Positions 57,041 through 64,000 of a DNA stretch of 64,000 bases are shown in pieces. The notes beneath the pieces are model-generated. The model was not told the DNA's origin and searched no databases. It was given only the letters and a program-made list of their open reading frames with translations. The first letter of the stretch is position 1, and each line of letters begins with the position of its first letter. The stretch comes from Nocardia sp. BMG51109. Lineage in GTDB: Bacteria > Actinomycetota > Actinomycetes > Mycobacteriales > Mycobacteriaceae. Location: NCBI RefSeq assembly GCF_000526215.1, contig NZ_JAFQ01000004.1, positions 1,612,001 to 1,676,000 on the forward strand, given 5' to 3'. The translations under genes were made by a program, and so were the position numbers.

Positions 57041-57805
57041 TCAGTGCCCGCCCTTGTGCTCGCCCGCGGCACCCTCGGCGGCCGCCGGGCCGCCTTCCTT
57101 ACGGGCGGTGTCCGGGCCGGCGTCGACGGGTACGTGCACCGAAACGGTGCCGCTCTCCTTGAAATTGAAGGTGACCTGGTAGGTCAGGCCCGGCGCGACG
57201 TCCTTGGTCAGGCCGTCGATCTCGACCAGGACCGGGCTGGCCGGCTCGGCCGGATGCTCGGCCACGCCCAGCCCCTCGGCGTGCGCCGATCCGGTCGACT
57301 CGGCATGCGCCGATCCGGTCGGCGCGGCCGAACTCGTCGACTCGGCGGAGCTCGTCGGCGCCGAAGAACTCGACGGGGCGGCGGAACCGGTCGGCGCGGC
57401 CTCGTGCGCCGCCGCACCGGCCTGCGGGCCCGCGGCGACGAGCGTCTGCTGGAACTTCAGTTCCGGGTTGGCCGGGGTGATCTTCACCGTGCCCAGATCG
57501 CTGGTGATGCTGGCGAGCCGGTCCGGCTCGGCCGCGTCGTTGACGGCGCTGAAGGCGAGAACGGCCTTGCCGCCCTTGGCATTGGTGTACTGCTCCGACT
57601 GCGGCAGCAGGATGCGCACATCGCGCAGCGCCACCCGGCCGACATCGGCGGAATTACCGTTCACGGCCGCCACCTGCGAGGCGGTCTGGGACATCTGCCC
57701 GGCGCTGCAGCCCGACAGCGCGAGTGCCGCACCCGCGGCGAGGGCGACGACGACAGCGGCACGCCGTGGTGTCTTCGACGCTGTGGTGGCATTCAGGGCA
57801 GTCAC
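57041..57805 (-). CDS. lpqE: Lipoprotein LpqE-like
   Basis: 254 residues with a lipoprotein signal ending in LALSGCSAG. The mature part has a beta-rich domain (VGRVALRDVRILLPQSEQY; LVEIDGLTKDVAPGLTYQVTFNF) interrupted by a Ser/Ala-rich segment of about 50 residues containing a tandem repeat. GGAGGAC precedes the GTG. Its position opposite carD matches Rv3584. Function is not established. Confidence 0.85.
   Translation of the reverse strand: MTALNATTASKTPRRAAVVVALAAGAALALSGCSAGQMSQTASQVAAVNGNSADVGRVALRDVRILLPQSEQYTNAKGGKAVLAFSAVNDAAEPDRLASITSDLGTVKITPANPELKFQQTLVAAGPQAGAAAHEAAPTGSAAPSSSSAPTSSAESTSSAAPTGSAHAESTGSAHAEGLGVAEHPAEPASPVLVEIDGLTKDVAPGLTYQVTFNFKESGTVSVHVPVDAGPDTARKEGGPAAAEGAAGEHKGGH
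57275..57322 (-). repeat. 24-bp in-frame tandem repeat in lpqE, 2 copies
   Basis: Two copies (57275-57298 and 57299-57322) differ at two bases and encode SAHAESTG-like units in the low-complexity part of the lipoprotein. Confidence 0.85.
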
Positions 57806-58595
<790 letters not shown>

Positions 58596-58597
58596 CC

Positions 58598-59362
58598 GTG
58601 AGTTCACCCCACGACGACGATCACGTCGTCGCGCTGGTGCCTGCCGCCGGCCAGGGCGTACGCCTGGGTGAGTCGATGCCCAAAGCGTTCGTCCCGGTCG
58701 GCGGCAGTCCCATGCTCACCCTCGCTGTCGACGGCCTGATCGCCTCCGGGGTCGTGGACCGCATCGTCATCATGGTGCCCGCCGAACTGATCGCCGAGGC
58801 GGAGGTGCTCCTCACCACCCGCGCGGCCGCCCGCGCAACGACGGCGCCCGGCGCCCACCCGGGCCACCGCGAGCCTCGCCCCGTGCCGGTGAGCGTGGTG
58901 GCCGGCGGTACCGAACGCACCGACTCCGTGCGCGCCGGACTCGCGGCCGCACCGGAGGCGACCCATGTCCTCGTGCACGACGCCGCCCGCGCCCTGACGC
59001 CCCCGGCGCTGATCGCCCGAGTGGTCGGCGAACTGCGGGCCGGGCAGCGCGCGGTCGTCCCCGGCGTCCCGGTGACCGACACGATCAAGGCGATCGACGA
59101 CCGCGGCGACGTGACCGGCACCCCGGACCGCGCGCGGTTGCGGGCCGTCCAGACGCCGCAGGGCTTCGACGCCCGCCTGCTGCGCGACGCCTACGCGCAC
59201 GACGTGCCCGTGACCGACGACGCGGGCCTGGTCGAACGGCTCGGCGCGAGCGTCCGCGTGATCGCGGGCGATCCCCTGGCTTTCAAGATCACGACGCCGC
59301 TCGATCTGCACCTGGCCCGAACACTGCTCGACGAGAGCGGCATTCGCGAGGCGGTGTCCTGA
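58598..59362 (+). CDS. ispD: 2-C-methyl-D-erythritol 4-phosphate cytidylyltransferase IspD
   Basis: 254 residues. Nucleotide loop [29 protein letters not shown] and [10 protein letters not shown] are diagnostic. It makes CDP-methylerythritol in the MEP isoprenoid pathway. An insertion of about 15 residues ([17 protein letters not shown]) lies before the core AGGTER motif. The GTG starts 3 bp after carD; the stop overlaps ispF. Confidence 0.95.
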   Translation: MSSPHDDDHVVALVPAAGQGVRLGESMPKAFVPVGGSPMLTLAVDGLIASGVVDRIVIMVPAELIAEAEVLLTTRAAARATTAPGAHPGHREPRPVPVSVVAGGTERTDSVRAGLAAAPEATHVLVHDAARALTPPALIARVVGELRAGQRAVVPGVPVTDTIKAIDDRGDVTGTPDRARLRAVQTPQGFDARLLRDAYAHDVPVTDDAGLVERLGASVRVIAGDPLAFKITTPLDLHLARTLLDESGIREAVS

Positions 59363-59889
59363 TGAGCGGACGCGGCGACACCATCGCGGACCCGCCCGAC
59401 ATCCGGGTCGGCATCGGCTCCGACGTACACCCGATCGAACCCGGCCGCCCCTGCTGGATGGCGGGCCTGCTGTTCGAGGGCGAGAGCGGGTGCGCCGGCC
59501 ACTCCGACGGCGATGTCGCGGCGCACGCGCTCTGCGACGCTCTGCTGTCGGCCGCCGGGCTCGGCGATGTGGGCGCGGTGTTCGGCACCGGGCGGCCCGA
59601 ATGGGCGGGCGTATCCGGAGCGGCCATGCTCACCGAGGTACGCCGGCTACTCGGCGAGGCCGGCTATTCGATCGGCAACGCCGCCGTACAGGTCATCGGG
59701 AACCGGCCCAAGATCGGGCCGCGACGCGGCGAGGCCCAGCAGGTGCTCGGCGAACTACTCGGCGCACCGGTCTCGGTATCGGGTACCACCACGGACGGCC
59801 TCGGGCTCACGGGCCGCGGCGAAGGCGTGGCCGCGGTGGCAACCGCGCTGCTGCGCCGCTGTACCGAGGACTGTCCGGGTTCGCACTGA
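59362..59889 (+). CDS. ispF: 2-C-methyl-D-erythritol 2,4-cyclodiphosphate synthase IspF
   Basis: 175 residues with the metal site in [29 protein letters not shown] and the substrate loop in [18 protein letters not shown]. It cyclises the IspE product in the MEP pathway. The ATG overlaps the ispD stop (TGATG). The stretch before the first motif is about 12 residues longer than usual. Confidence 0.95.
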   Translation: MSGRGDTIADPPDIRVGIGSDVHPIEPGRPCWMAGLLFEGESGCAGHSDGDVAAHALCDALLSAAGLGDVGAVFGTGRPEWAGVSGAAMLTEVRRLLGEAGYSIGNAAVQVIGNRPKIGPRRGEAQQVLGELLGAPVSVSGTTTDGLGLTGRGEGVAAVATALLRRCTEDCPGSH

Positions 59890-59965
59890 ACCCGCGCGTG
59901 CGTGCCCGATCGGTGCGCCCGTACCCTGCAATAAACCGCTCGTATTCTCGCTCTTTGCCCATAGC

Positions 59966-59971
59966 TAGGAT
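59966..59971 (+). promoter_or_regulatory. -10 box of a leaderless cysS transcript
   Basis: TAGGAT lies 8 nt before the cysS GTG and there is no Shine-Dalgarno sequence, so the transcript probably begins at or next to the start codon. Confidence 0.55.
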
Positions 59972-59979
59972 GGCTGGTC

Positions 59980-61371
59980 GTGACTCTGCGCCTGTTCGAC
60001 ACCGAGACGCGGACCCTGCGTGATTTCACGCCGCTGGTCCCCGGCCGTGCCTCGGTGTACCTGTGCGGCGCCACCGTGCAGGGCGAACCCCATATCGGAC
60101 ACGTCCGCAGCGGAGTCGCCTTCGACGTGCTGCGCCGCTGGCTGGCGGCCGGCGGCTACGACGTGGCCTTCGTCCGCAATGTCACCGATATCGACGACAA
60201 GATTCTGCACAAGGCCGCCGCCGCGGACCGCCCGTGGTGGGAGTGGGCCACCACGCACGAGCGCGCCTTCGACCGCGCCTACGAGGCGCTCGGAGTGCTG
60301 CCGCCGTCGGTCGAGCCGCGCGCCACCGGGCACATCACGCAGATGGTCGAGCTGATGCGGCGACTGATCGACCGCGGCCACGCCTACGCCTCGAGCGGCA
60401 ACGTCTACTTCGACGTGCGCAGCTACCCCGACTACGGCAGCCTGTCCGGGCACAAGCTCGACGATGTGCACCAGGGCGAGAGCGCCGGCGAGGGCAAGCG
60501 CGATCCGCGCGACTTCACACTGTGGAAGGCCGCCAAGCCCGGCGAGCCGACCTGGCCGTCGCCGTGGGGCCCGGGCCGCCCGGGCTGGCACCTGGAATGC
60601 TCGGCGATGGCCGAGTACTACCTCGGCGCCGAGTTCGACATCCATTGCGGCGGTATGGATCTGGTGTTTCCGCACCATGAGAACGAGATCGCCCAGTCGC
60701 GCGCCGCCGGCGACGGGTTCGCCCGGTACTGGCTGCACAACGGCTGGGTGACCATGGGCGGCGAGAAGATGTCGAAGTCGCTGGGCAATACGCTGGCGGT
60801 GCCGAACGTGCTGAAAACCGTTCGGGCCGTGGAACTCCGGTTCTACCTGGGCAGCGCGCACTACAGCTCGATGCTGGAGTACTCCGATCAGGCGCTGAGC
60901 GACGCGGCACAGACCTATCAGCGGCTGGAGGCGTTCGTCCGCCGCACCGCCGAACGCGGCGGCGAGATTCCGGTCGGCAAGTGGACCGACGCATACGCGG
61001 AGGCGCTCGACGACAATCTCGGAATCCCCAAGGCACTGGCCGAGATCCACCGCGTCGTGCACGAGGGCAACAGGGCCCTGGAATCCGGCGCCGCCGACAC
61101 CGCCCGCGAGCTGGCCGGTTCGGTGCGCGCCATGCTGGGCATCCTCGGAGTGGACCCGCTGGATCCGCACTGGGACGCCGCGACGGATTCGTCGGCGGCC
61201 CTGGATGCCCTCGACGTGCTGGTGCGCGCGGAACTCGACAGGCGCCAGCGGGCCCGCGCCGACAAGGACTGGTCGACCGCCGACGCGGTGCGTGACCGAT
61301 TGAAGGAGGCCGGTGTCGCGGTCACCGACACCCCCGACGGCCCGGAGTGGTCGCTGACCGCGGACACGTGA
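59980..61371 (+). CDS. cysS: Cysteinyl-tRNA synthetase
   Basis: 463 residues. HIGH motif [16 protein letters not shown] motif [11 protein letters not shown], and zinc ligands beginning at YLCGATV plus CGGMD and HHENE. The last codons (Ala-Asp-Thr-stop) are themselves the first unit of the following repeat array. Orthologue of Rv3580c. Confidence 0.96.
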   Translation: MTLRLFDTETRTLRDFTPLVPGRASVYLCGATVQGEPHIGHVRSGVAFDVLRRWLAAGGYDVAFVRNVTDIDDKILHKAAAADRPWWEWATTHERAFDRAYEALGVLPPSVEPRATGHITQMVELMRRLIDRGHAYASSGNVYFDVRSYPDYGSLSGHKLDDVHQGESAGEGKRDPRDFTLWKAAKPGEPTWPSPWGPGRPGWHLECSAMAEYYLGAEFDIHCGGMDLVFPHHENEIAQSRAAGDGFARYWLHNGWVTMGGEKMSKSLGNTLAVPNVLKTVRAVELRFYLGSAHYSSMLEYSDQALSDAAQTYQRLEAFVRRTAERGGEIPVGKWTDAYAEALDDNLGIPKALAEIHRVVHEGNRALESGAADTARELAGSVRAMLGILGVDPLDPHWDAATDSSAALDALDVLVRAELDRRQRARADKDWSTADAVRDRLKEAGVAVTDTPDGPEWSLTADT

Positions 61372-61671
61372 GGGGCGAGGACACGTGAGGGGCGAGGACA
61401 CGTGAGGGGAGAGGACACGTGAGGGGCGAGGACACGTGAGGGGCGAGGACACGTGAGGGGCGAGGACACGTGAGGGGCGAGGACACGTGAGGGGCGAGGA
61501 CACGTGAGGGGCGAGGGGCGAGGACACGTGAGGGGCGAGGACACGTGAGGGGCGAGGACACGTGAGGGGCGAGGACACGTGAGGGGCGAGGACACGTGAG
61601 GGGCGAGGACACGTGAGGGGCGAGGACACGTGAGGGGCGAGGACACGTGAGGGGCGAGGACACGTGAGGGG
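61363..61671 (+). repeat. Eighteen 17-bp repeats forming a chain of coupled mini-ORFs
   Basis: The unit ACACGTGAGGGGCGAGG recurs every 17 bp from 61364 to 61500 and from 61524 to 61660, with one 7-bp insertion between. Each unit contains GTG AGG GGC GAG GAC ACG TGA, with the stop overlapping the next GTG by 4 nt. GAGG lies 4 nt before each GTG. The only base substitution, GGC to GGA in the copy at 61398, keeps Gly. The last frame (GTG at 61664) runs to a TGA overlapping the rlmB ATG. Whether any mini-ORF is translated is unknown. Confidence 0.95.
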
Positions 61672-61716
61672 CGCCGCCTCCACGCCGGCAGCACGCACGA
61701 TACGGAAGGCGAACTG

Positions 61717-62679
61717 ATGGCAGGCAATTCGCAGCGGCGGGGCGCAATCCGCAAGGGCAGCAGCAAGAAGGGCGCGACCACGGGCTCCGGCGGTAAGCGC
61801 CGCCGCGGCCTGGAGGGCCGGGGTGCCACCCCGCCCGCGCACATGCGCACCAACCACCCGGCCGCCAAGCGCGCGGCGGCCAAGACCGCACAGACGAAGG
61901 GCCGCACCCCGGGTCGCCCGTCCCCCCGCAAGGGCGACGACGGTCCGGAGCTGGTGCTGGGCCGCAACCCGGTGGTGGAGTGCCTGCGCGCCGGCGTCCC
62001 CTCGACCGCGCTGTACGTGGCGGTGGGCACCGAGAACGACGAACGGCTCACCGAGGCGGTGAAATTCGCCGCCGATACCGGGATTTCGATCCTGGAGGTG
62101 TCGCGCACCGATCTGGACCGGATGAGCAACAACGGGCTGCATCAGGGGCTCGCGCTGCAGGTGCCGCCGTACCGCTACGCACATCCCGACGATCTGCTCG
62201 ACGCCGCCCGCGCGGCGGGGACGCCGCCGCTGCTGGTGGCGCTGGACAACATCTCCGACCCGCGCAATCTGGGCGCGGTCGTCCGCTCGGTGGCGGCCTT
62301 CGGCGGGAACGGCGTGGTGATTCCGCAGCGGCGCAGCGCCAGCGTCACGGCGGTGGCCTGGCGTACCAGCGCGGGCGCCGCGGCCCGGCTGCCGGTCGCC
62401 CGGGCCACGAATCTGACTCGCACGCTGAAGAGTTACGCCGACGCCGGGCTCCAGATTGTCGGACTGGATCCCGACGGCGACACCACGCTCGACGAATTCG
62501 ACGGCGGCACACCGACCGTCGTGGTGGTCGGCTCGGAGGGCAAAGGCTTGTCCCGGCTGGTCCGGGAGACCTGCGATGCCATTCTGAGCATTCCGATGGC
62601 GGGCCCGGTGGAGTCGCTGAACGCGTCGGTCGCCGCCGGCGTGGTGCTGGCCGAGATCGCCAGGCAGCGCCGGGCGTAA
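61717..62679 (+). CDS. rlmB: 23S rRNA 2'-O-methyltransferase RlmB (TrmH/SpoU family)
   Basis: 320 residues. The knotted SPOUT motifs are [39 protein letters not shown] and [21 protein letters not shown] basic, disordered N-terminus of about 75 residues ([13 protein letters not shown]) precedes the substrate-binding domain. It methylates a guanosine in 23S rRNA. GGAAGG lies 7 nt before the ATG, which also overlaps the last mini-ORF stop. Orthologue of Rv3579c. Confidence 0.93.
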   Translation: MAGNSQRRGAIRKGSSKKGATTGSGGKRRRGLEGRGATPPAHMRTNHPAAKRAAAKTAQTKGRTPGRPSPRKGDDGPELVLGRNPVVECLRAGVPSTALYVAVGTENDERLTEAVKFAADTGISILEVSRTDLDRMSNNGLHQGLALQVPPYRYAHPDDLLDAARAAGTPPLLVALDNISDPRNLGAVVRSVAAFGGNGVVIPQRRSASVTAVAWRTSAGAAARLPVARATNLTRTLKSYADAGLQIVGLDPDGDTTLDEFDGGTPTVVVVGSEGKGLSRLVRETCDAILSIPMAGPVESLNASVAAGVVLAEIARQRRA

Positions 62680-62788
62680 ACCCCGAGTGCGGGCAAATCC
62701 CCGCACCACCACGCCGTTCGGGTTCCGCGCCGCGAACACGCGACGGCGGACCCGGCGCAAACCGGTACGGCTCACCTAGACTTGATCG

Positions 62789-63100
62789 GTGACCATGAAC
62801 GACCCGTACTACTGGCAGGAGCAGGCGGTACCGAGCCAGGCGGTGGAACATCCGCAGGCCACCACGGTGCTGCTACTCGGCGTGCTGAGCGTATTCTGTT
62901 GCGGCGCACTGGGTCCGGTGGCGTGGGTGCTGGGCAAGCGGGCAATGGACCAGATCGAGGCCTCGCAAGGTGCGCTGGGTGGCCGCACGCAGGTGCTGGT
63001 CGGTTACATCCTCGGCGTCGTCGGCACCATCCTGATGGCGCTGATCGGGATCCTGTTCTTCCTGATGGTGCTCGGCGGGAACGCCGACGGAAACGCCTGA
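62789..63100 (+). CDS. DUF4190-type small membrane protein
   Basis: 103 residues with two hydrophobic helices (TTVLLLGVLSVFCCGALGPV; VGYILGVVGTILMALIGIL) joined by a short charged loop (GKRAMDQIEASQGALGG). The GTG is preceded by TAGACT and 6 nt, so the mRNA may be leaderless; an ATG two codons on is an alternative. Function unknown. Confidence 0.8.
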   Translation: MTMNDPYYWQEQAVPSQAVEHPQATTVLLLGVLSVFCCGALGPVAWVLGKRAMDQIEASQGALGGRTQVLVGYILGVVGTILMALIGILFFLMVLGGNADGNA

Positions 63101-63112
63101 GCCGCCCGCACA

Positions 63113-63922
63113 TCAATCCAGTCCGGGGCGCGTGGGGCTGATCGGCACGCCCCAGGCAGGCCATTCGGTGCTGACGCTGCCGGACCACTTCGGCTGCCGC
63201 CGATCGTGCAGGGCTGCCATCCCCTCGCCGCCGTCGACGCTCTGCGCCACATAGGTATTGAGTTCGCTCTCCAGCTTGCCGACGGCCTCCGCGCTCATCC
63301 CCAGGCTCTCCCACAGCAGCCGCTTGGACAGCGCCGCCGGCAGCGGGGCCGACCCGGCGGCGATGTCGTGCGCCACGGCCAGTGCGGTCGGCAGCACCTC
63401 GCCCGTCGGCAGGCAGCTGTTGGCCAGCCCCATCGCCTTCGCCTCGTCGCCGTCGAAGGTGCGGCCGGTGAGCATGATGTCGGCGGCGTTGGCCATGCCG
63501 ACCAGCCGCGGCAGCGTCCAGTGCGCGTAGCCGTCGGCGAGCACCGCCCGCCGGACCTGGTTGAGTCCGTACACCGCGTCACGGGCCATATACCGCAGGT
63601 CGCACTGCAGCGCGAGCGCCAGCCCGATCCCGACCGCATGCCCGTTCACCGCCGCGATCACCGGCTTGCGCACCTGCCACGGCGGTGGATCGATGGTTCC
63701 GGTGACCTCGCCGGCCCGGTGCGACAGGTCGGCGCCCGCGCAGAAGGCGGGCGGCGTACCCGTGATGATCACCGCGCGGATGGCGTCCTCGGAATCGCAA
63801 CGCCGCAGCGCCGCACCCAATTCGGCGGCCATGGCCGGCGTGATGGCGTTCTGCTGGGCGGGACGGTTGAGCGTGAGCACGGCGATCCCGGCCGAGGCAT
63901 CGACGTGCAGTTCCGAACTCAT
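63113..63922 (-). CDS. Enoyl-CoA hydratase/isomerase family protein
   Basis: 269 residues, crotonase fold. First oxyanion region AFCAGADLSHRAG, second VNGHAVGIGLALALQCD. By eye, the positions of the two hydratase glutamates are Ala (GLALAL) and Gln (LNQVRRA), so the reaction may not be hydration. No neighbouring lipid gene suggests a pathway. Confidence 0.85.
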   Translation of the reverse strand: MSSELHVDASAGIAVLTLNRPAQQNAITPAMAAELGAALRRCDSEDAIRAVIITGTPPAFCAGADLSHRAGEVTGTIDPPPWQVRKPVIAAVNGHAVGIGLALALQCDLRYMARDAVYGLNQVRRAVLADGYAHWTLPRLVGMANAADIMLTGRTFDGDEAKAMGLANSCLPTGEVLPTALAVAHDIAAGSAPLPAALSKRLLWESLGMSAEAVGKLESELNTYVAQSVDGGEGMAALHDRRQPKWSGSVSTEWPAWGVPISPTRPGLD

Positions 63923-64000
63923 GCGAGAAGATCCTAGTTCTGTGACGCTGCGCGGCGCCCGGCTTCGAACCGGCCGAACGCCGCCCTGCCGACTACGGCT

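Noticed and set aside
61363..61671. CRISPR array
   Set aside because: The units are contiguous with no spacers, 17 bp long, and there are no cas genes.
59965..62775. A long minus-strand open frame encoding repeated [19 protein letters not shown] units
   Set aside because: It is the antisense of cysS, the 17-bp array and rlmB, all supported on the plus strand. A 17-bp period stays open only because the unit lacks stops on that strand.

Overview
The window is GC-rich, densely coded and uses many GTG starts. Its gene content and order match mycolic-acid actinobacteria such as Nocardia, Rhodococcus and Mycobacterium. The order mutY, carbonic anhydrase, membrane protein, disA, radA, lpqE, carD, ispD, ispF, cysS, rlmB (51459-62679) matches the M. 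tuberculosis Rv3589-Rv3579 block as I remember it. Nocardia is my best guess at genus, but no rRNA is present to settle it. I saw no tRNA, rRNA, insertion sequence, prophage or CRISPR array.

Layout. 150-3226: a DUF1152 gene and a molybdopterin oxidoreductase, convergent and overlapping. 3486-14491: the KstR2-controlled part of steroid degradation (rings C/D): fadA6, kstR2, an uncharacterised gene, ipdF and fadE30 on the minus strand; fadD3, a crotonase, fadE31, fadE32 and fadE33 on the plus strand. Two palindromic KstR2 operators sit at 5366-5383 and 8309-8330. 14808-19706: accessory genes (MarR regulator with MFS exporter, DUF427 protein, sirtuin, TetR regulator, DUF985 cupin). 19953-32246: the KstR-controlled part for rings A/B: kshA, hsaADCB, hsaEGF, kstD and a MaoC hydratase, interrupted by a PD-(D/E)XK-like gene. 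32324-36679: a five-gene MoxR/DUF58 operon preceded by a possible microprotein. 37079-45130: a VapC relic, then ltp2-chsH1-chsH2-chsE2-chsE1-fadE34 for side-chain removal, divergent from kstR across a perfect KstR operator. 45311-51273: a trehalose-phosphatase/GH15 fusion and a znuACB metal importer. 51459-63922: the conserved housekeeping block, a DUF4190 protein and a crotonase.

How the genes fit together. ChsE1/E2, ChsH1/H2, Ltp2 and probably FadE34 remove the sterol side chain. KstD and KshA open ring B. HsaA/HsaB hydroxylate ring A, HsaC cleaves it, and HsaD releases the C/D-ring acid HIP and a dienoate that HsaE, HsaF and HsaG convert to pyruvate and propionyl-CoA. FadD3 activates HIP to HIP-CoA, the KstR2 inducer. 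IpdF, FadE30-33 and FadA6 then degrade the last rings. Cyp125, FadA5, KshB, EchA20, IpdAB, IpdC and Mce4 are not in the window.

Less expected features. (1) Eighteen copies of a 17-bp unit fill the cysS-rlmB gap. Each encodes GTG-Arg-Gly-Glu-Asp-Thr-stop with 4-nt GTGA overlaps, making a chain of coupled mini-ORFs from the cysS stop codon to the rlmB start codon. (2) Two small ORFs fill the gaps between fadE31, fadE32 and fadE33 with ATGA/GTGA overlaps. (3) A second array of twelve 16-bp units lies beside disA, and in-frame 24- or 27-bp tandem repeats occur in the crotonase, hsaB, znuC and lpqE. (4) An unrecognised gene sits inside the KstR2 regulon. (5) The crotonase between fadD3 and fadE31 appears to lack both catalytic glutamates.
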